Shown in pieces: positions 1 through 10,663 of a stretch of DNA of 52,540 bases. How positions within the stretch are numbered: the first letter of the stretch is position 1; each line of letters begins with the position of its first letter. The stretch spans positions 1 through 52,540 of the forward strand of contig JAJRYB010000082.1 in NCBI GenBank assembly GCA_024275995.1, given 5' to 3'. The translations under genes were made by a program, and so were the position numbers. The DNA comes from Planctomycetota bacterium. GTDB taxonomy: Bacteria > Planctomycetota > Phycisphaerae > SM23-33. Below the pieces are notes generated by a model. It did not search any database. It was not told the DNA's origin and saw nothing but the letters and a program-made list of their open reading frames with translations.

Positions 1-190
1 CAAAGCAAAGCGTTTTTTAATTTCTCTGCATCTCTGTATCTCTGTGTGTAATAAGACGTTACGTATTTTTGCCCCTCAAAAAACCCTTTCCAGCCTGTTC
101 CCGGTTGTCCCAGGATTTGCGTACTTGTGCGGAGTTGTGCGAACTTGTACGAAACGGTACGCTTTGGTACGTACCGGTACGTTATTGTCC
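1..190. repeat. Long dispersed repeat, copy A (inverted relative to 21306-21500)
   Basis: The first ~190 bases match the reverse complement of 21306-21500. About 115 bases are almost identical, including a stretch built from repeated tctctgcatctctgtat units and the block ending in agcctgttcc. The rest differs mainly by gain or loss of 10-base units. The part at 110-185 is a degenerate array with a 10-base period whose units usually contain GTAC or GTGC. The copy begins at or before the window edge, so its true left end is unknown. It overlaps the 3' end of the hydrolase gene by only a few bases. No protein is supported here. Confidence 0.85.
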
Positions 191-961
191 GGCCCACTGT
201 TTTTGGTCCCGTCCGTTCTCCAGGAAGAAATCCACAAGTGCCTGACACTTGAAGAATGCGTCCACTTCCTCGTGGCATCGTCCGGGCATTACGATCAGCT
301 CCGCGTGCCCGCCGTGCTGCGTATAGCGACGGACAAACTCACCCGAGTTCGCCTCCATCGGGACCATTTCGTCGGCGTCTCCGTGGATGTGCAGTATCGG
401 CACGTCAGCTTCCGCCAGCGGCGCCAGGCGGTCCATCGGATTGTACATCGCAGCCTGCTCGACGAGCTGGTCGATCGAAAGCCCGCAAGCGTCGGCGATC
501 GTCTCCATCCATCGCGGCTGGTATATCTCGCAGACCGGATATATCCCGCCGACGCATTGGACGCGGTCGGGGTGCTCGACCGCCCAGTTGTAGTGCATCG
601 TCCCACCGCGGCTTTGGGCGAGCAGGCAGGCCTTGTTCGCCAGCGGGAAATTCGCCGTTGCGATGTCCAGAAAATCGGTAAAGACAGCCCGGCCGGCCTG
701 GGAGCCCCAGGACTCACCAACGTCCACGCCGGCGACGGCGAAACCTGCGTCCAGTAGTTGCCCAAAGATCCATGCGTGCAGATCCTTGGGCAGCGGATAG
801 GGGTCCTTGATGAACGACGGCGCGTACCATATCCACGGATGCGTTTCACCGTCGCCGGAGGCTTTCGGAAGAATAACGAATCCGCCGGCACTTGCGGGCA
901 CGGCGAAGTCGCATCGCCGCCGGCCGTATTGCTCGGAGTTGACAATACCGGGTTTCGTCAT
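182..961 (-). CDS. Alpha/beta hydrolase fold protein
   Basis: This 259-residue protein shows the order of an alpha/beta hydrolase: a nucleophile elbow A-Q-S-R-G with Ser117, an acid in H-G-D-A-D-E (Asp195 or Asp197), and a histidine in G-R-C-H-E (His230). Such enzymes cleave esters, amides or related bonds; the substrate cannot be read from sequence. No signal peptide is evident, so it is probably cytoplasmic. ATG at 961 is preferred over an in-frame GTG six bases upstream. It is the last gene of a minus-strand run with two Gfo/Idh/MocA oxidoreductases and a UroD-like protein, only 15 bases after the previous stop. This suggests a role in the same catabolic pathway, perhaps deacetylation or lactone opening (inference). 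Confidence 0.82.
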   Translation of the reverse strand: MTKPGIVNSEQYGRRRCDFAVPASAGGFVILPKASGDGETHPWIWYAPSFIKDPYPLPKDLHAWIFGQLLDAGFAVAGVDVGESWGSQAGRAVFTDFLDIATANFPLANKACLLAQSRGGTMHYNWAVEHPDRVQCVGGIYPVCEIYQPRWMETIADACGLSIDQLVEQAAMYNPMDRLAPLAEADVPILHIHGDADEMVPMEANSGEFVRRYTQHGGHAELIVMPGRCHEEVDAFFKCQALVDFFLENGRDQKQWAGQ

Positions 962-976
962 CCGCACGACCCTTTG

Positions 977-2050
977 TTAGAGCGTCTTGAGTTTCGGCAG
1001 GCGGTTTTGCCGATGTGCTTCCTGGAGCACGAAAATCTGCCTGCGGACCTGCTGCGGCGTGACTATCGGCGAGGCTTTTCCGGTCATCACGTCGTAGATG
1101 TTCTCGTAGAACAGCTTGACGGCGTGGTGGAACTCGCCGAGTTTGGTTTTGCGCGGCTTGAAGGTTTTCTCCACCCAGGGCAGCTTCTCGGAGCAGTAGT
1201 CCAGGTTCTCCGCCCATCCTTTCTGGAGTTTCAGCTTCGGCGCCTTTGCGGGGTCGAAGTACTTCCATTTCAATCCTGCCGGGCCGCCCGCAAGCCCGCC
1301 ACACGTTCCGCTGACGACGTACATGTGCTCCGGTGGATACGCCTGGTAAGAGCTGATGACCACCTCGATGAGAGGGGCGTCCTTTCCGTAGAGCGTCACC
1401 ATCGCAAAGTCGTCCGCGTCGCCGGCCGTATTGGGTCCCGAAGCCAGTCGGCTGAAGACCTTTGGCATGCGTTCACCGAACAGCACGATCGCCTGGTCCA
1501 TCGGATGCGGTCCGGTGTTGTTGAGATTCCCACCACCGTATTTCTGGAGGGTCTGCCAATCCCACCGGCGCTTGAAGTTACTCCAGTCGATTCGCACATG
1601 CATGATCTTTCCCAGCACGCCGGAGTCGATGACCTTCTGCAACTTGGTGAAAACCTGGCCGAAACGCGAGTTCTGGAACGGCAGGAAAAATCGCCTTGCC
1701 GATTTCGCAGCCGCGATCATCCTGTCGATCTCGCCGACCTTCCCGGCGATGGGCTTGTCGCAGACGACGTGCAGCCCGGCCTTGAAAGCCTCCAGCGTGC
1801 CCTTGACGTGCAGGTGACTGGGCATGGCGTTGACAAACAGGTCCAACTCGCCGTCGCGGATAAGCTCCTGGTAGGTCTTGTATGTTCTGCATCCGAATTC
1901 GTCGCGTGCCACGGCCAGCCGCTCATCACTTCCGTCGGCGACGGCGACGATCTTGTACTTGCCTTTCGATTGGCGAAGCCAGTTGGCGTGGATGGCGTAT
2001 CCGCTTCTACCTTGTCCGGCGATGCCTACGCGGATCTTCTTGCGTGTCAT
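977..2050 (-). CDS. Gfo/Idh/MocA family oxidoreductase
   Basis: This 357-residue protein has an N-terminal Rossmann domain, with the dinucleotide-binding stretch V-G-I-A-G-Q-G at residues 8-14 and the family lysine in V-C-D-K-P (Lys99). The C-terminal alpha/beta domain follows. These proteins oxidise or reduce sugars, inositols and related polyols with NAD(P). The length is typical. The ATG at 2050 has GGAG about 10 bases upstream. It lies between a second member of the family (2090-2953) and a hydrolase (182-961) in the same direction, so co-transcription is likely. Planctomycetes carry many paralogues, and the substrate of this one cannot be assigned. Confidence 0.88.
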   Translation of the reverse strand: MTRKKIRVGIAGQGRSGYAIHANWLRQSKGKYKIVAVADGSDERLAVARDEFGCRTYKTYQELIRDGELDLFVNAMPSHLHVKGTLEAFKAGLHVVCDKPIAGKVGEIDRMIAAAKSARRFFLPFQNSRFGQVFTKLQKVIDSGVLGKIMHVRIDWSNFKRRWDWQTLQKYGGGNLNNTGPHPMDQAIVLFGERMPKVFSRLASGPNTAGDADDFAMVTLYGKDAPLIEVVISSYQAYPPEHMYVVSGTCGGLAGGPAGLKWKYFDPAKAPKLKLQKGWAENLDYCSEKLPWVEKTFKPRKTKLGEFHHAVKLFYENIYDVMTGKASPIVTPQQVRRQIFVLQEAHRQNRLPKLKTL

Positions 2051-2089
2051 TGTGCGTGTTCTCCGTTTGGATACCTTTGGGGTTCCGAG

Positions 2090-2953
2090 TTAAAACTTCG
2101 ATACTTTCACGGTCGTCCTGCTATCGAGGGAGCGTTCCATCGCATCGAGAATCGCCAGCGGCGCGAGCATTTCCGCTTCGCTGAAAGGTTCCTTACCGGT
2201 GCGGAACATCTTCGTGAAAATTCGCGTCGTGGTGGTATAGACTCCCTGATCGTGCGGGATCGCCATCGTGAACGCTCCGTCGTGTCCGATGGCGGAGAGG
2301 TAGAACATGTAAGGCGAGTCGACGACGAAGTGCATCGATGCCGTCAGTCCGTCGGGGTAGCCCACCACTGCCGTGGAGTCCTTGCCGTTGACGATCATCG
2401 TCGCGTGCCGGGCGCCCGCGCCGAGAAGGTCGGCCAGCAGCGCCGCCTGGTGAATACCGTAGAACCAGATGCCCCCGTACCTGCTGCGGAAGTCGCCCGG
2501 ACCGTACACCCGAATCGACCGCAGCTTCCCGATGGACTTGAGCTTCTTGCGGGCCTCGATGACGCTCGGCAGGTAGGGCAGCGAACTCATGGTGCACAGC
2601 GGAGTCCTGCACTCGGTGCGAAGCTTCAGCAGGCGCTTCGCCTGGGCGAGCGAGGTCGTCATGGGCTTGTCCACGAACACGGGCACGCCCGCCTTAAGCA
2701 GCGTCTTGGCGGCTGCGAAGTGATACTTCCCGTCGCGGTGGTCGATCATCACGCCGTCGACCTGCCCGATCATCTCCGATGGGTCCGAGACGATGTTGGG
2801 TATATGTCCTTTCTCCGCAGCCGCCTTCGCGAAGGCTTTTGTCTCTCCCCATACATGGGTCGCCCTCACGCCGCGTATCGCTTTCTCTACGTTCAACACC
2901 ACCGCCACTGACGCGGTGTGACTGTTCTCCGCGCCGACAAATCCGATTTTCAT
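2090..2953 (-). CDS. Gfo/Idh/MocA-like oxidoreductase, short form
   Basis: This 287-residue protein begins M-K-I-G-F-V-G-A-E-N-S-H-T, a Rossmann start without the usual full glycine pattern. It carries F-V-D-K-P with Lys96 at the position of the family's conserved lysine. It is about 50-70 residues shorter than typical members, with a reduced C-terminal domain. The frame is open further upstream to 3109, but ATG 2953 is preceded by AAAGGAG at ideal spacing and starts exactly where homology-like sequence starts. It is 39 bases upstream of the next oxidoreductase gene. The short form and altered nucleotide loop leave its cofactor use less certain than its neighbour's. Confidence 0.83.
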   Translation of the reverse strand: MKIGFVGAENSHTASVAVVLNVEKAIRGVRATHVWGETKAFAKAAAEKGHIPNIVSDPSEMIGQVDGVMIDHRDGKYHFAAAKTLLKAGVPVFVDKPMTTSLAQAKRLLKLRTECRTPLCTMSSLPYLPSVIEARKKLKSIGKLRSIRVYGPGDFRSRYGGIWFYGIHQAALLADLLGAGARHATMIVNGKDSTAVVGYPDGLTASMHFVVDSPYMFYLSAIGHDGAFTMAIPHDQGVYTTTTRIFTKMFRTGKEPFSEAEMLAPLAILDAMERSLDSRTTVKVSKF

Positions 2954-3105
2954 CAGTCCAGCTCCTTTCCAGCCCGGGGATAGGCCAAGGCAATCAGGTA
3001 GGTGTAGCTTGAACCCGTTTTTCGCGGACAGGTCAACAGCTATTTGATTCTTTTTTTCGATGCATCCGGATAGCCCCGTCGAGGCGCCTCGCCGGGAAAG
3101 GCAGA

Positions 3106-4110
3106 TCAATTGGTTTGCCGACGGGCAAGGTCGATGAAGGCCAGCATGTTTTCCAGCGGCACGTCGCCTTCAACGGCATGGGCGGGCGAGAGGATATATC
3201 CGCCTTTTTTACCAAGCTCCAGCAGTCGCCGCGTCTCGTTGCGGACGTCTTCGACGGTTCCATACGGAAGCGTCTTTTGCGTGGAAAGCCCGCCGTGGAA
3301 CGCCAGTCTGCCCCGATAAGTTTCCATCAGGGCCGCCACGTCCATCACCTCGGGCTGGAACGGATTGAAGCAATTCAGGCCCATGTCTATCAGGTCGTCG
3401 AACAGTTCATCCACATCGCCGCAGGAGTGGATCATGACGAATCTGTCCGCGTCGCGCACGGCTGAATACATCCTCTTGAGTTGCGGGGCGATGAACTCGC
3501 GCCAGATCGCCGGACCCATCTGCAGCCCGTGCTGCTGCCCCCAGTCGTCGCCGAAGTGCACGGCGTCGATGTCGTATCGCAGCGCCTCGTTGGCCTGGGC
3601 GATATTGTAATCCGCTATCGCGGCAAGCAGCTCGTGCACAAACTCCGGATGATCGAAAAAGTCCATCATCAGGTTTTCCATTCCGCGCAGGGTCCATGCC
3701 CGCTCGTACAGGGAAAATCCGATCTGGAAAACACGGAATCGATCTGGCGCGTCATCGATGGCTTGTGGAATATCCTTGAAGAACCGCCTGTCCAAGGGGT
3801 CGGGGAAGGTATACCCCTCCAGCGTCGGCTCGGGCAATACGCAGCCTTTCACGATGCCGATGTCCTTATCGACGTGGCGATCCCAGAGAACGCCGAATAC
3901 GTCTCGCACGCAATCGTTTCCGACGTCGGTAAAGAAACCGATGTCGCTGCCAAGGCCGAGAAAATGGTTCCCGAGCACCTCGTCCAGATCATCCCGACCG
4001 TAATGGTCGATCAACTTTTTCTTCGCCTCCAGGGTGAAGCTGAAGTGCCATGGAACGTACGTCGGCTGCTTGCCTTCCAGGACATCGCGGACAATCTGGC
4101 GCTTGGTCAC
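3106..4110 (-). CDS. Uroporphyrinogen decarboxylase-like (UroD superfamily) protein
   Basis: This 334-residue TIM-barrel protein resembles the UroD/MtaA superfamily. Recognisable pieces are [10 protein letters not shown] near residue 190, [10 protein letters not shown] near 230 and F-H-G-G-L-S-T-Q near 275. The last two resemble the H-x-C-G metal site of methyl-transfer relatives rather than a true HemE. The start is GTG, chosen because AAGGAG lies six bases upstream and no better ATG exists. It is the first gene of the run with two Gfo/Idh/MocA oxidoreductases and a hydrolase. Members of this family often sit beside sugar dehydrogenases in planctomycetes, with unknown function. I would not call it hemE. 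Confidence 0.82.
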   Translation of the reverse strand: MTKRQIVRDVLEGKQPTYVPWHFSFTLEAKKKLIDHYGRDDLDEVLGNHFLGLGSDIGFFTDVGNDCVRDVFGVLWDRHVDKDIGIVKGCVLPEPTLEGYTFPDPLDRRFFKDIPQAIDDAPDRFRVFQIGFSLYERAWTLRGMENLMMDFFDHPEFVHELLAAIADYNIAQANEALRYDIDAVHFGDDWGQQHGLQMGPAIWREFIAPQLKRMYSAVRDADRFVMIHSCGDVDELFDDLIDMGLNCFNPFQPEVMDVAALMETYRGRLAFHGGLSTQKTLPYGTVEDVRNETRRLLELGKKGGYILSPAHAVEGDVPLENMLAFIDLARRQTN

Positions 4111-4256
4111 GTCGTACTCCTTATCGAACCCGAAGCGCCGGCGGTCGTTTTCCGATCCTCCAGCCGGGGAAAGTTATGTTACCCGCCCGCCGGCCATATC
4201 GCCCACCTGAATCTTATGTTTCAGTAGAAGGATATGGATTTCCTGGAGGCGGCTCG

Positions 4257-4754
4257 ATGACGGGAAAGCTCGTTTTTTTCGTCGTGCTGGCTTTGTGCTG
4301 CGCGGGCGCGTATTGGCACATGTCGGGCGACCCGTCCGCGCTGGACAACCTCATGCAGGTCCCCTCGTCGTTCCCCGCCCGCAGCCTCGGGGGCATCGAG
4401 GAGATGATCCCGCGGGGACCGCCGAGCGAATACTGCGAAGATGGACGGGTGACGGTGTTCGCCTTCATCAAAAGCCGAAGCGGTGCGTGCAGAACGCTTC
4501 GGCGGCACATCGAGAGTTTCACAAAGCTTCGCCCCGACGTGGCATTCAGGTACATCAGGCTCGACAGCGGCCGGGATTACGCCGACTATTTCACGCGGCA
4601 CGGGATCGACTTCGGTAAGGCGCCGCACGTCCTGATCTTCGACGCAAGTTGTAAGCTGCTGGCCGAGGACAACGGTCGATACAAGAGAGGCCTGGAACTG
4701 CTCTACAAGTGGACCGACGCCGAACGCGGCAAAACTGTATCCGGTAGTCGGTAG
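4257..4754 (+). CDS. Membrane-anchored thioredoxin-like protein
   Basis: This 165-residue protein has one N-terminal hydrophobic segment (about residues 4-20, K-L-V-F-F-V-V-L-A-L) followed by a thioredoxin-like domain. That domain has V-T-V-F-A-F-I-K-S as the central strand, then S-G-A-C-R-T-L-R-R where the active site lies, and a later K-A-P-H-V-L-I-F-D strand with the cis-proline-like position. Only one cysteine is present at the active-site turn, so the usual C-x-x-C redox pair is missing. The domain probably faces outside the cytoplasm. ATG 4257 is chosen over upstream in-frame starts because GGAGG precedes it and the hydrophobic segment begins there. It ends with TAG. Confidence 0.68.
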   Translation: MTGKLVFFVVLALCCAGAYWHMSGDPSALDNLMQVPSSFPARSLGGIEEMIPRGPPSEYCEDGRVTVFAFIKSRSGACRTLRRHIESFTKLRPDVAFRYIRLDSGRDYADYFTRHGIDFGKAPHVLIFDASCKLLAEDNGRYKRGLELLYKWTDAERGKTVSGSR

Positions 4755-5085
4755 CCGGTTGCCCGTCGTCGGCGTAAAACCTTCGCTCCCGCTCAAGGTC
4801 GGGCTTCGACCAAAGGAGGCCCGGGGATGGGACCCGATTTATCGGGACGAATCCCCGGGAATCTTACAGGAAGCCAACCTGCCGTAATGGCAAAATCGTC
4901 TGTTCGCAGGGGGATTTTGACAGGGCCCGTTCCCGCAAATGCATATTTGACGCCCACCTGGAATCTCACAATTCCGCTTGTTAACGGCATTTTCTCTCTG
5001 CGTCCTCTGTGATCTCTGCGTTGAAGGCTGTTTCTTGATGTGGTGCGGTACGCAAGTTGCATACTTCGGATGGGGAGGTATCGAC
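4755..5085. other. Gene-free interval upstream of clpB
   Basis: These 331 bases hold no supported gene. They contain a large palindrome at 4820-4859, a possible promoter (TTGACA at 4917-4922 with a weak -10, tgcata or catatt, about 17-19 bases further on), and one arm of the ctctg-type short-period repeat at 4992-5030. ClpB in many bacteria is heat-shock controlled. I found no CIRCE-like inverted repeat here. Confidence 0.5.
4820..4859. repeat. Nested palindrome, possible terminator or REP-like element
   Basis: The outer arms CCCGGGGAT (4820-4828) and ATCCCCGGG (4851-4859) pair over 9 bases. The inner arms CCCGAT (4833-4838) and ATCGGG (4841-4846) pair over 6 bases around a TT loop. The two stems are separated by a small internal loop. 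No T-tract follows on either strand, so an intrinsic terminator is not proven. It lies 66 bases after the stop of the thioredoxin-like gene. Confidence 0.6.
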
Positions 5086-7677
<2,592 letters not shown>

Positions 7678-7746
7678 CGTGCTTTCTCCATGCACGATTG
7701 GGCCATTGACGTTATCATGTCTATAGTACGGATGAGGCGCGTAAGA

Positions 7747-7929
7747 ATGACGAGGAAGCCACAACACTTTCGGCGAGGGCGGCGCATTGTGGCGCATGTC
7801 GCTCGTGATTATGCCGATGCCGAGGATTGGGATCTTGAGTTCTGGCAGAAGCAGACCCCCCAACAGCGTCTCTCGGCGCTCGTGGCGATCCGGGAAGATG
7901 TCGCTAAGGTCAAGGGCAGGCGTCGATAG
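7747..7929 (+). CDS. Small protein paired with a nucleotidyltransferase
   Basis: This protein has about 60 residues, with a basic N-terminus and an acidic-aromatic motif D-Y-A-D-A-E-D-W-D-L-E-F-W, followed by a helix T-P-Q-Q-R-L-S-A-L. I recall similar small proteins directly upstream of DUF6036-type nucleotidyltransferases; that is from memory and was not searched. The next gene begins 30 bases later and is of that type. The start is uncertain: ATG 7747 has GAGG nine bases upstream, and the frame is also open from ATG 7690. The pair is reminiscent of antitoxin-toxin or HEPN/MNT-like modules, but this protein shows no HEPN R-x4-6-H motif. Its function is unknown. Confidence 0.65.
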   Translation: MTRKPQHFRRGRRIVAHVARDYADAEDWDLEFWQKQTPQQRLSALVAIREDVAKVKGRRR

Positions 7930-7959
7930 GGACACCCCGTAGACGCCTGGGAAGACGAA

Positions 7960-8415
7960 ATGGACTCGATCAGCGATTTCGAGGAGTTGCTGGGCCTGCT
8001 CGAAAAGAACGGGGTGGAATATGTGATCGTCGGTGGATTGGCGTTCATCTATCACGCTAAGCCGCGCTACACGAAGGACATGGACCTGTGGATTCGCCCA
8101 TCCGCAGAAAACCGTCGCCTGGTTAACGACGCTCTTGTCGAATTTGGCAGCCCAATGTTGATAGAAGATGGGGATCCGGACCAGATCCTTCAGATCGGCG
8201 TCGCGCCCAACCGCGTTGATATTCTTCTGAATATCCAAGGGGTCAGGTTTGAGACGGCATGGCGAAAGCGAATCCGGGATCGATACGGAAAGGTCGAAAC
8301 AAACTGGATTGATCTGGACAGCCTGATCCGCGCCAAGGCAGGTATTGCAAATCCACGTCACGAAGAAGATGTGCGCGTCCTTCGTCGGGTGCGATCGCGC
8401 CGAAAGGAGAAATGA
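7960..8415 (+). CDS. DUF6036-like nucleotidyltransferase
   Basis: This 151-residue protein has the nucleotidyltransferase signature V-G-G-L-A-F (Gly25-Gly26) followed by K-D-M-D-L-W, with metal-binding Asp40 and Asp42. A third acidic residue, Asp87, lies in N-R-V-D-I-L-L. This is the minimal polymerase-beta fold seen in MNT and AbiEii-like proteins and in DUF6036. Such enzymes transfer NMP groups to RNA, tRNA or protein, and several act as toxins or antitoxins. It follows the small acidic-aromatic protein by 30 bases, and the two look like a unit. Whether the pair is a toxin-antitoxin system here is inference. It ends with TGA inside a purine-rich stretch. Confidence 0.8.
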   Translation: MDSISDFEELLGLLEKNGVEYVIVGGLAFIYHAKPRYTKDMDLWIRPSAENRRLVNDALVEFGSPMLIEDGDPDQILQIGVAPNRVDILLNIQGVRFETAWRKRIRDRYGKVETNWIDLDSLIRAKAGIANPRHEEDVRVLRRVRSRRKEK

Positions 8416-8464
8416 AATTCGAAATGTTTCTCCGAAAAAATCCGCTTCCTGAAAAGACAAAACA

Positions 8465-8947
8465 ATGAGTGACGTTCCGTTGCAGTCGATTGGACGGGGA
8501 TTCGCGTTCAACGAGAAGATCCTGGACATGCTGCTGGACGGATTCGACGCGGATGGTTACGCGCGTCGATTCAACGACGCCAAGTCGGCGGCATGGATGC
8601 TTGAGCACCTAGCCGCCACCCGCAGGTTCTACGCGAGCGTGCTGGAAATCGAAGTTCCTCCCCCGCCGTGGAAAAAAACCGACGGTTCTGTTTCTGATGG
8701 GAAAGTTTCCGACGAGTGCCCTGCCCCGCAACAGGTAATCGCAGACTTCGCCGCAGTCGGCGCAGAAATCGTCGCGAAACTTTCCGGCATGACGAACGAG
8801 GACTTCACCCGCACCGTTTCTCACATCGTCACTCGCCGGGACGTTACGCTCGCCGAGCAGTTGCAGTTCTTCCACTTTCACGAGTCGTATCATCTTGGCC
8901 AGATCGGTCTGATCCGCGCGATGCTTGGACTGCCGTACGCCGTCTGA
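8465..8947 (+). CDS. DinB/YfiT-fold protein
   Basis: This 160-residue four-helix-bundle protein has three histidines in the DinB arrangement: His48 in W-M-L-E-H-L-A, and His139 and His143 in the segment F-H-F-H-E-S-Y-H-L-G-Q. These normally bind a divalent metal. The family includes thiol transferases that use bacillithiol or mycothiol, and many members of unknown function; the name does not imply DNA damage induction. ATG 8465 begins the conserved region. It follows the nucleotidyltransferase gene by 49 bases in the same direction, and converges with the DUF4159 gene ending at 8962. Substrate unknown. Confidence 0.82.
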   Translation: MSDVPLQSIGRGFAFNEKILDMLLDGFDADGYARRFNDAKSAAWMLEHLAATRRFYASVLEIEVPPPPWKKTDGSVSDGKVSDECPAPQQVIADFAAVGAEIVAKLSGMTNEDFTRTVSHIVTRRDVTLAEQLQFFHFHESYHLGQIGLIRAMLGLPYAV

Positions 8948-8961
8948 TCGTGACGGGTCCA

Positions 8962-10491
8962 TCAGTGCGTCAGTGCATATGCGAATACGTTCACGCCCAG
9001 TCGGATCGCGTCGGCGTCGGAGTATCCGCGATTGTACGCGAAGCCCAGTTGTTCCCACCCGGTCGAAAGCCCGAAGCTCGAATAGATCACGCCGAGTTGC
9101 CCGTCGATGGTAATACCCTCCAGCGCCGGGGCGTTCAGTGAAGGCTGCTGCGCCTTGACCAGGTCGGTGTAATCCACCGCGGCGATCCTGTAGGGCACTT
9201 GGTACGCGGGCGACTTGAGGTCCAGCCTCTTGAGCGTCGCCTTGGGCAGCACGCGCTTTATCTCCCTACGAAACGCCGCGTCGAACGCTTTTCGCCCGGC
9301 CGCTGCGTCCGCGACGAGCATCCCTCCACCGGCCAGGTAGCTTCGCAGGCGTCCGACTTGCGCGTCGGTCAGCTTGAAGTCCCTAAGGCCCGTCATGTAG
9401 AGCACCGGGTGTTTGAATACGTCCACGTTGTCCAGACCGACCACCTCGCGTTTGAATTGCACGTTGAGGGTGGTGTTCTTCTGGATGTACTTCATCAGGT
9501 TCGGCAGGGCGTGCGGGGTGGGGTCCCAGTCGCCGTCGTGTACGATCTGCGCGATTACGAGCTGGTCGCGCGTGGCGTTGTCTTTCTGGTAGTATATCTT
9601 CTCGGAACCCCACTGGCGGGCGTACTGGAAGTTCGCCAGCGTCGTAGTGATGATATTAACGCCCAATGCCAGCGCGTCGTCCTGGTGATAGAGCGTCCCG
9701 CCTTCGATGGGGTTCTTTACGACGTCCCACCCGCAGTTCAGGTCGATCGGCGAGAAGATGATAGCCGCTCGGCAGCCGAGATACACCGCCTCCAGGTAAG
9801 GCGGCATGGATCGGAACGGTTCGGAGTTCTTTCGGACTCGCATTCGCGTGATCTTGAAGTAAGCGTTGAACAGCGGCGAGTCGGTGTCTATGGGCGCCAG
9901 TTGTCGTTTCGGGAATATCTTCGCGATCTCCATCCTGGCGCTCTTGCGGAATTCCTCGCGCCCGCCCTGGGCGTGGACCACGAGCGTTCCACCGTCGTAG
10001 AGGTAGCGTCGGAGTTTCGCGACGATACCCTCGCCGAGTTTCGGCATGGGGGTCCATCCGGTGATGTAGAGCAGGGGCAGCTCCGTGGGGTCCCATGAAA
10101 ATTTTTGCAGGCTCGTCGGAACGAAACGATACCGGATTTTCAGCCGCTGATTCGCGTAGTGCATCAGGCGTTCGATGTCTATCTGCGTGGTCGGGAAGGC
10201 GCTGACGGAGAGGCGTTTTCCATCGACGATCTTAAATTGCGTGTCGGAGAAATGGATCATGCCGATAAGGGCGGGCGGCGCCGGTTGGCGCTTGCGTTCC
10301 GAACGTCGCAGGGGTGTCGCCGGCAGCGGTAGAGGAGGCAGGCCTTCGGCGGCGCTGCGGCGCTGGGGTTTGGCGCGTGGAGGTTTGCCGGCCTTGGGAT
10401 TTTTCCAATCTCCGTGGACGCTCGCCGAGACCAGCAGGAGTCCCGTCAAAGCCAGAGACGCCGATACCAATCTTACCCGTCGTGGTGACAT
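8962..10491 (-). CDS. Secreted protein with two DUF4159 domains
   Basis: This 509-residue protein has a signal peptide (M-S-P-R-R-V-R-L then a hydrophobic run to about residue 25, A-S-V-H-G), a basic proline-rich linker, and two successive DUF4159-like units. The first (about 90-300) contains L-L-Y-I-T-G and a later L-G-V-N-I-I-T. The second (about 310-509) contains V-L-Y-M-T-G-L and ends L-G-V-N-V-F-A-Y-A-L. DUF4159 proteins resemble class I glutamine-amidotransferase-like folds in some planctomycetes; no catalytic triad is visible to me. ATG 10491 is preferred over the open frame to 10569 because the signal peptide starts there. Function unknown. Confidence 0.8.
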   Translation of the reverse strand: MSPRRVRLVSASLALTGLLLVSASVHGDWKNPKAGKPPRAKPQRRSAAEGLPPLPLPATPLRRSERKRQPAPPALIGMIHFSDTQFKIVDGKRLSVSAFPTTQIDIERLMHYANQRLKIRYRFVPTSLQKFSWDPTELPLLYITGWTPMPKLGEGIVAKLRRYLYDGGTLVVHAQGGREEFRKSARMEIAKIFPKRQLAPIDTDSPLFNAYFKITRMRVRKNSEPFRSMPPYLEAVYLGCRAAIIFSPIDLNCGWDVVKNPIEGGTLYHQDDALALGVNIITTTLANFQYARQWGSEKIYYQKDNATRDQLVIAQIVHDGDWDPTPHALPNLMKYIQKNTTLNVQFKREVVGLDNVDVFKHPVLYMTGLRDFKLTDAQVGRLRSYLAGGGMLVADAAAGRKAFDAAFRREIKRVLPKATLKRLDLKSPAYQVPYRIAAVDYTDLVKAQQPSLNAPALEGITIDGQLGVIYSSFGLSTGWEQLGFAYNRGYSDADAIRLGVNVFAYALTH

Positions 10492-10663
10492 TGCAGGCCC
10501 TTTCACGCAATGGCGGTCGCGGCCGCCGGTGCAGACAAATCGCCCAAAGCCCCCCCCCGCGATCTCCAACTCTTATAGAACGCGCCCCGGAGCGCAGAGG
10601 GAGCAGTTATTCTGAAAAAAACCCACCCTCGTTATTGTCCCATCATGGGCGATGGTTTACTTA
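10492..10663. other. Intergenic stretch, DUF4159 gene to MITE
   Basis: I see no gene here. The right end (10640-10660) contains what was the 3' untranslated part of the TPR lipoprotein gene before the element at 10664-10936 inserted. Reading the minus strand from the insertion point, the first codon completed would have been AAG followed by TAA. Confidence 0.5.

Noticed and set aside
758-2911. Very long plus-strand frame opposite the oxidoreductases
   Set aside because: The minus-strand genes have clear family motifs, and the opposite frame is an effect of high GC content.
4917-4945. Firm clpB promoter
   Set aside because: TTGACA is good, but the -10 hexamer is weak and the spacing ambiguous, so I mention it only within the intergenic entry.
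7678-7929. ClpB C-terminal extension through TAG into the small gene
   Set aside because: The frames coincide, but ClpB ends at its family length and the small protein is paired with the next gene.
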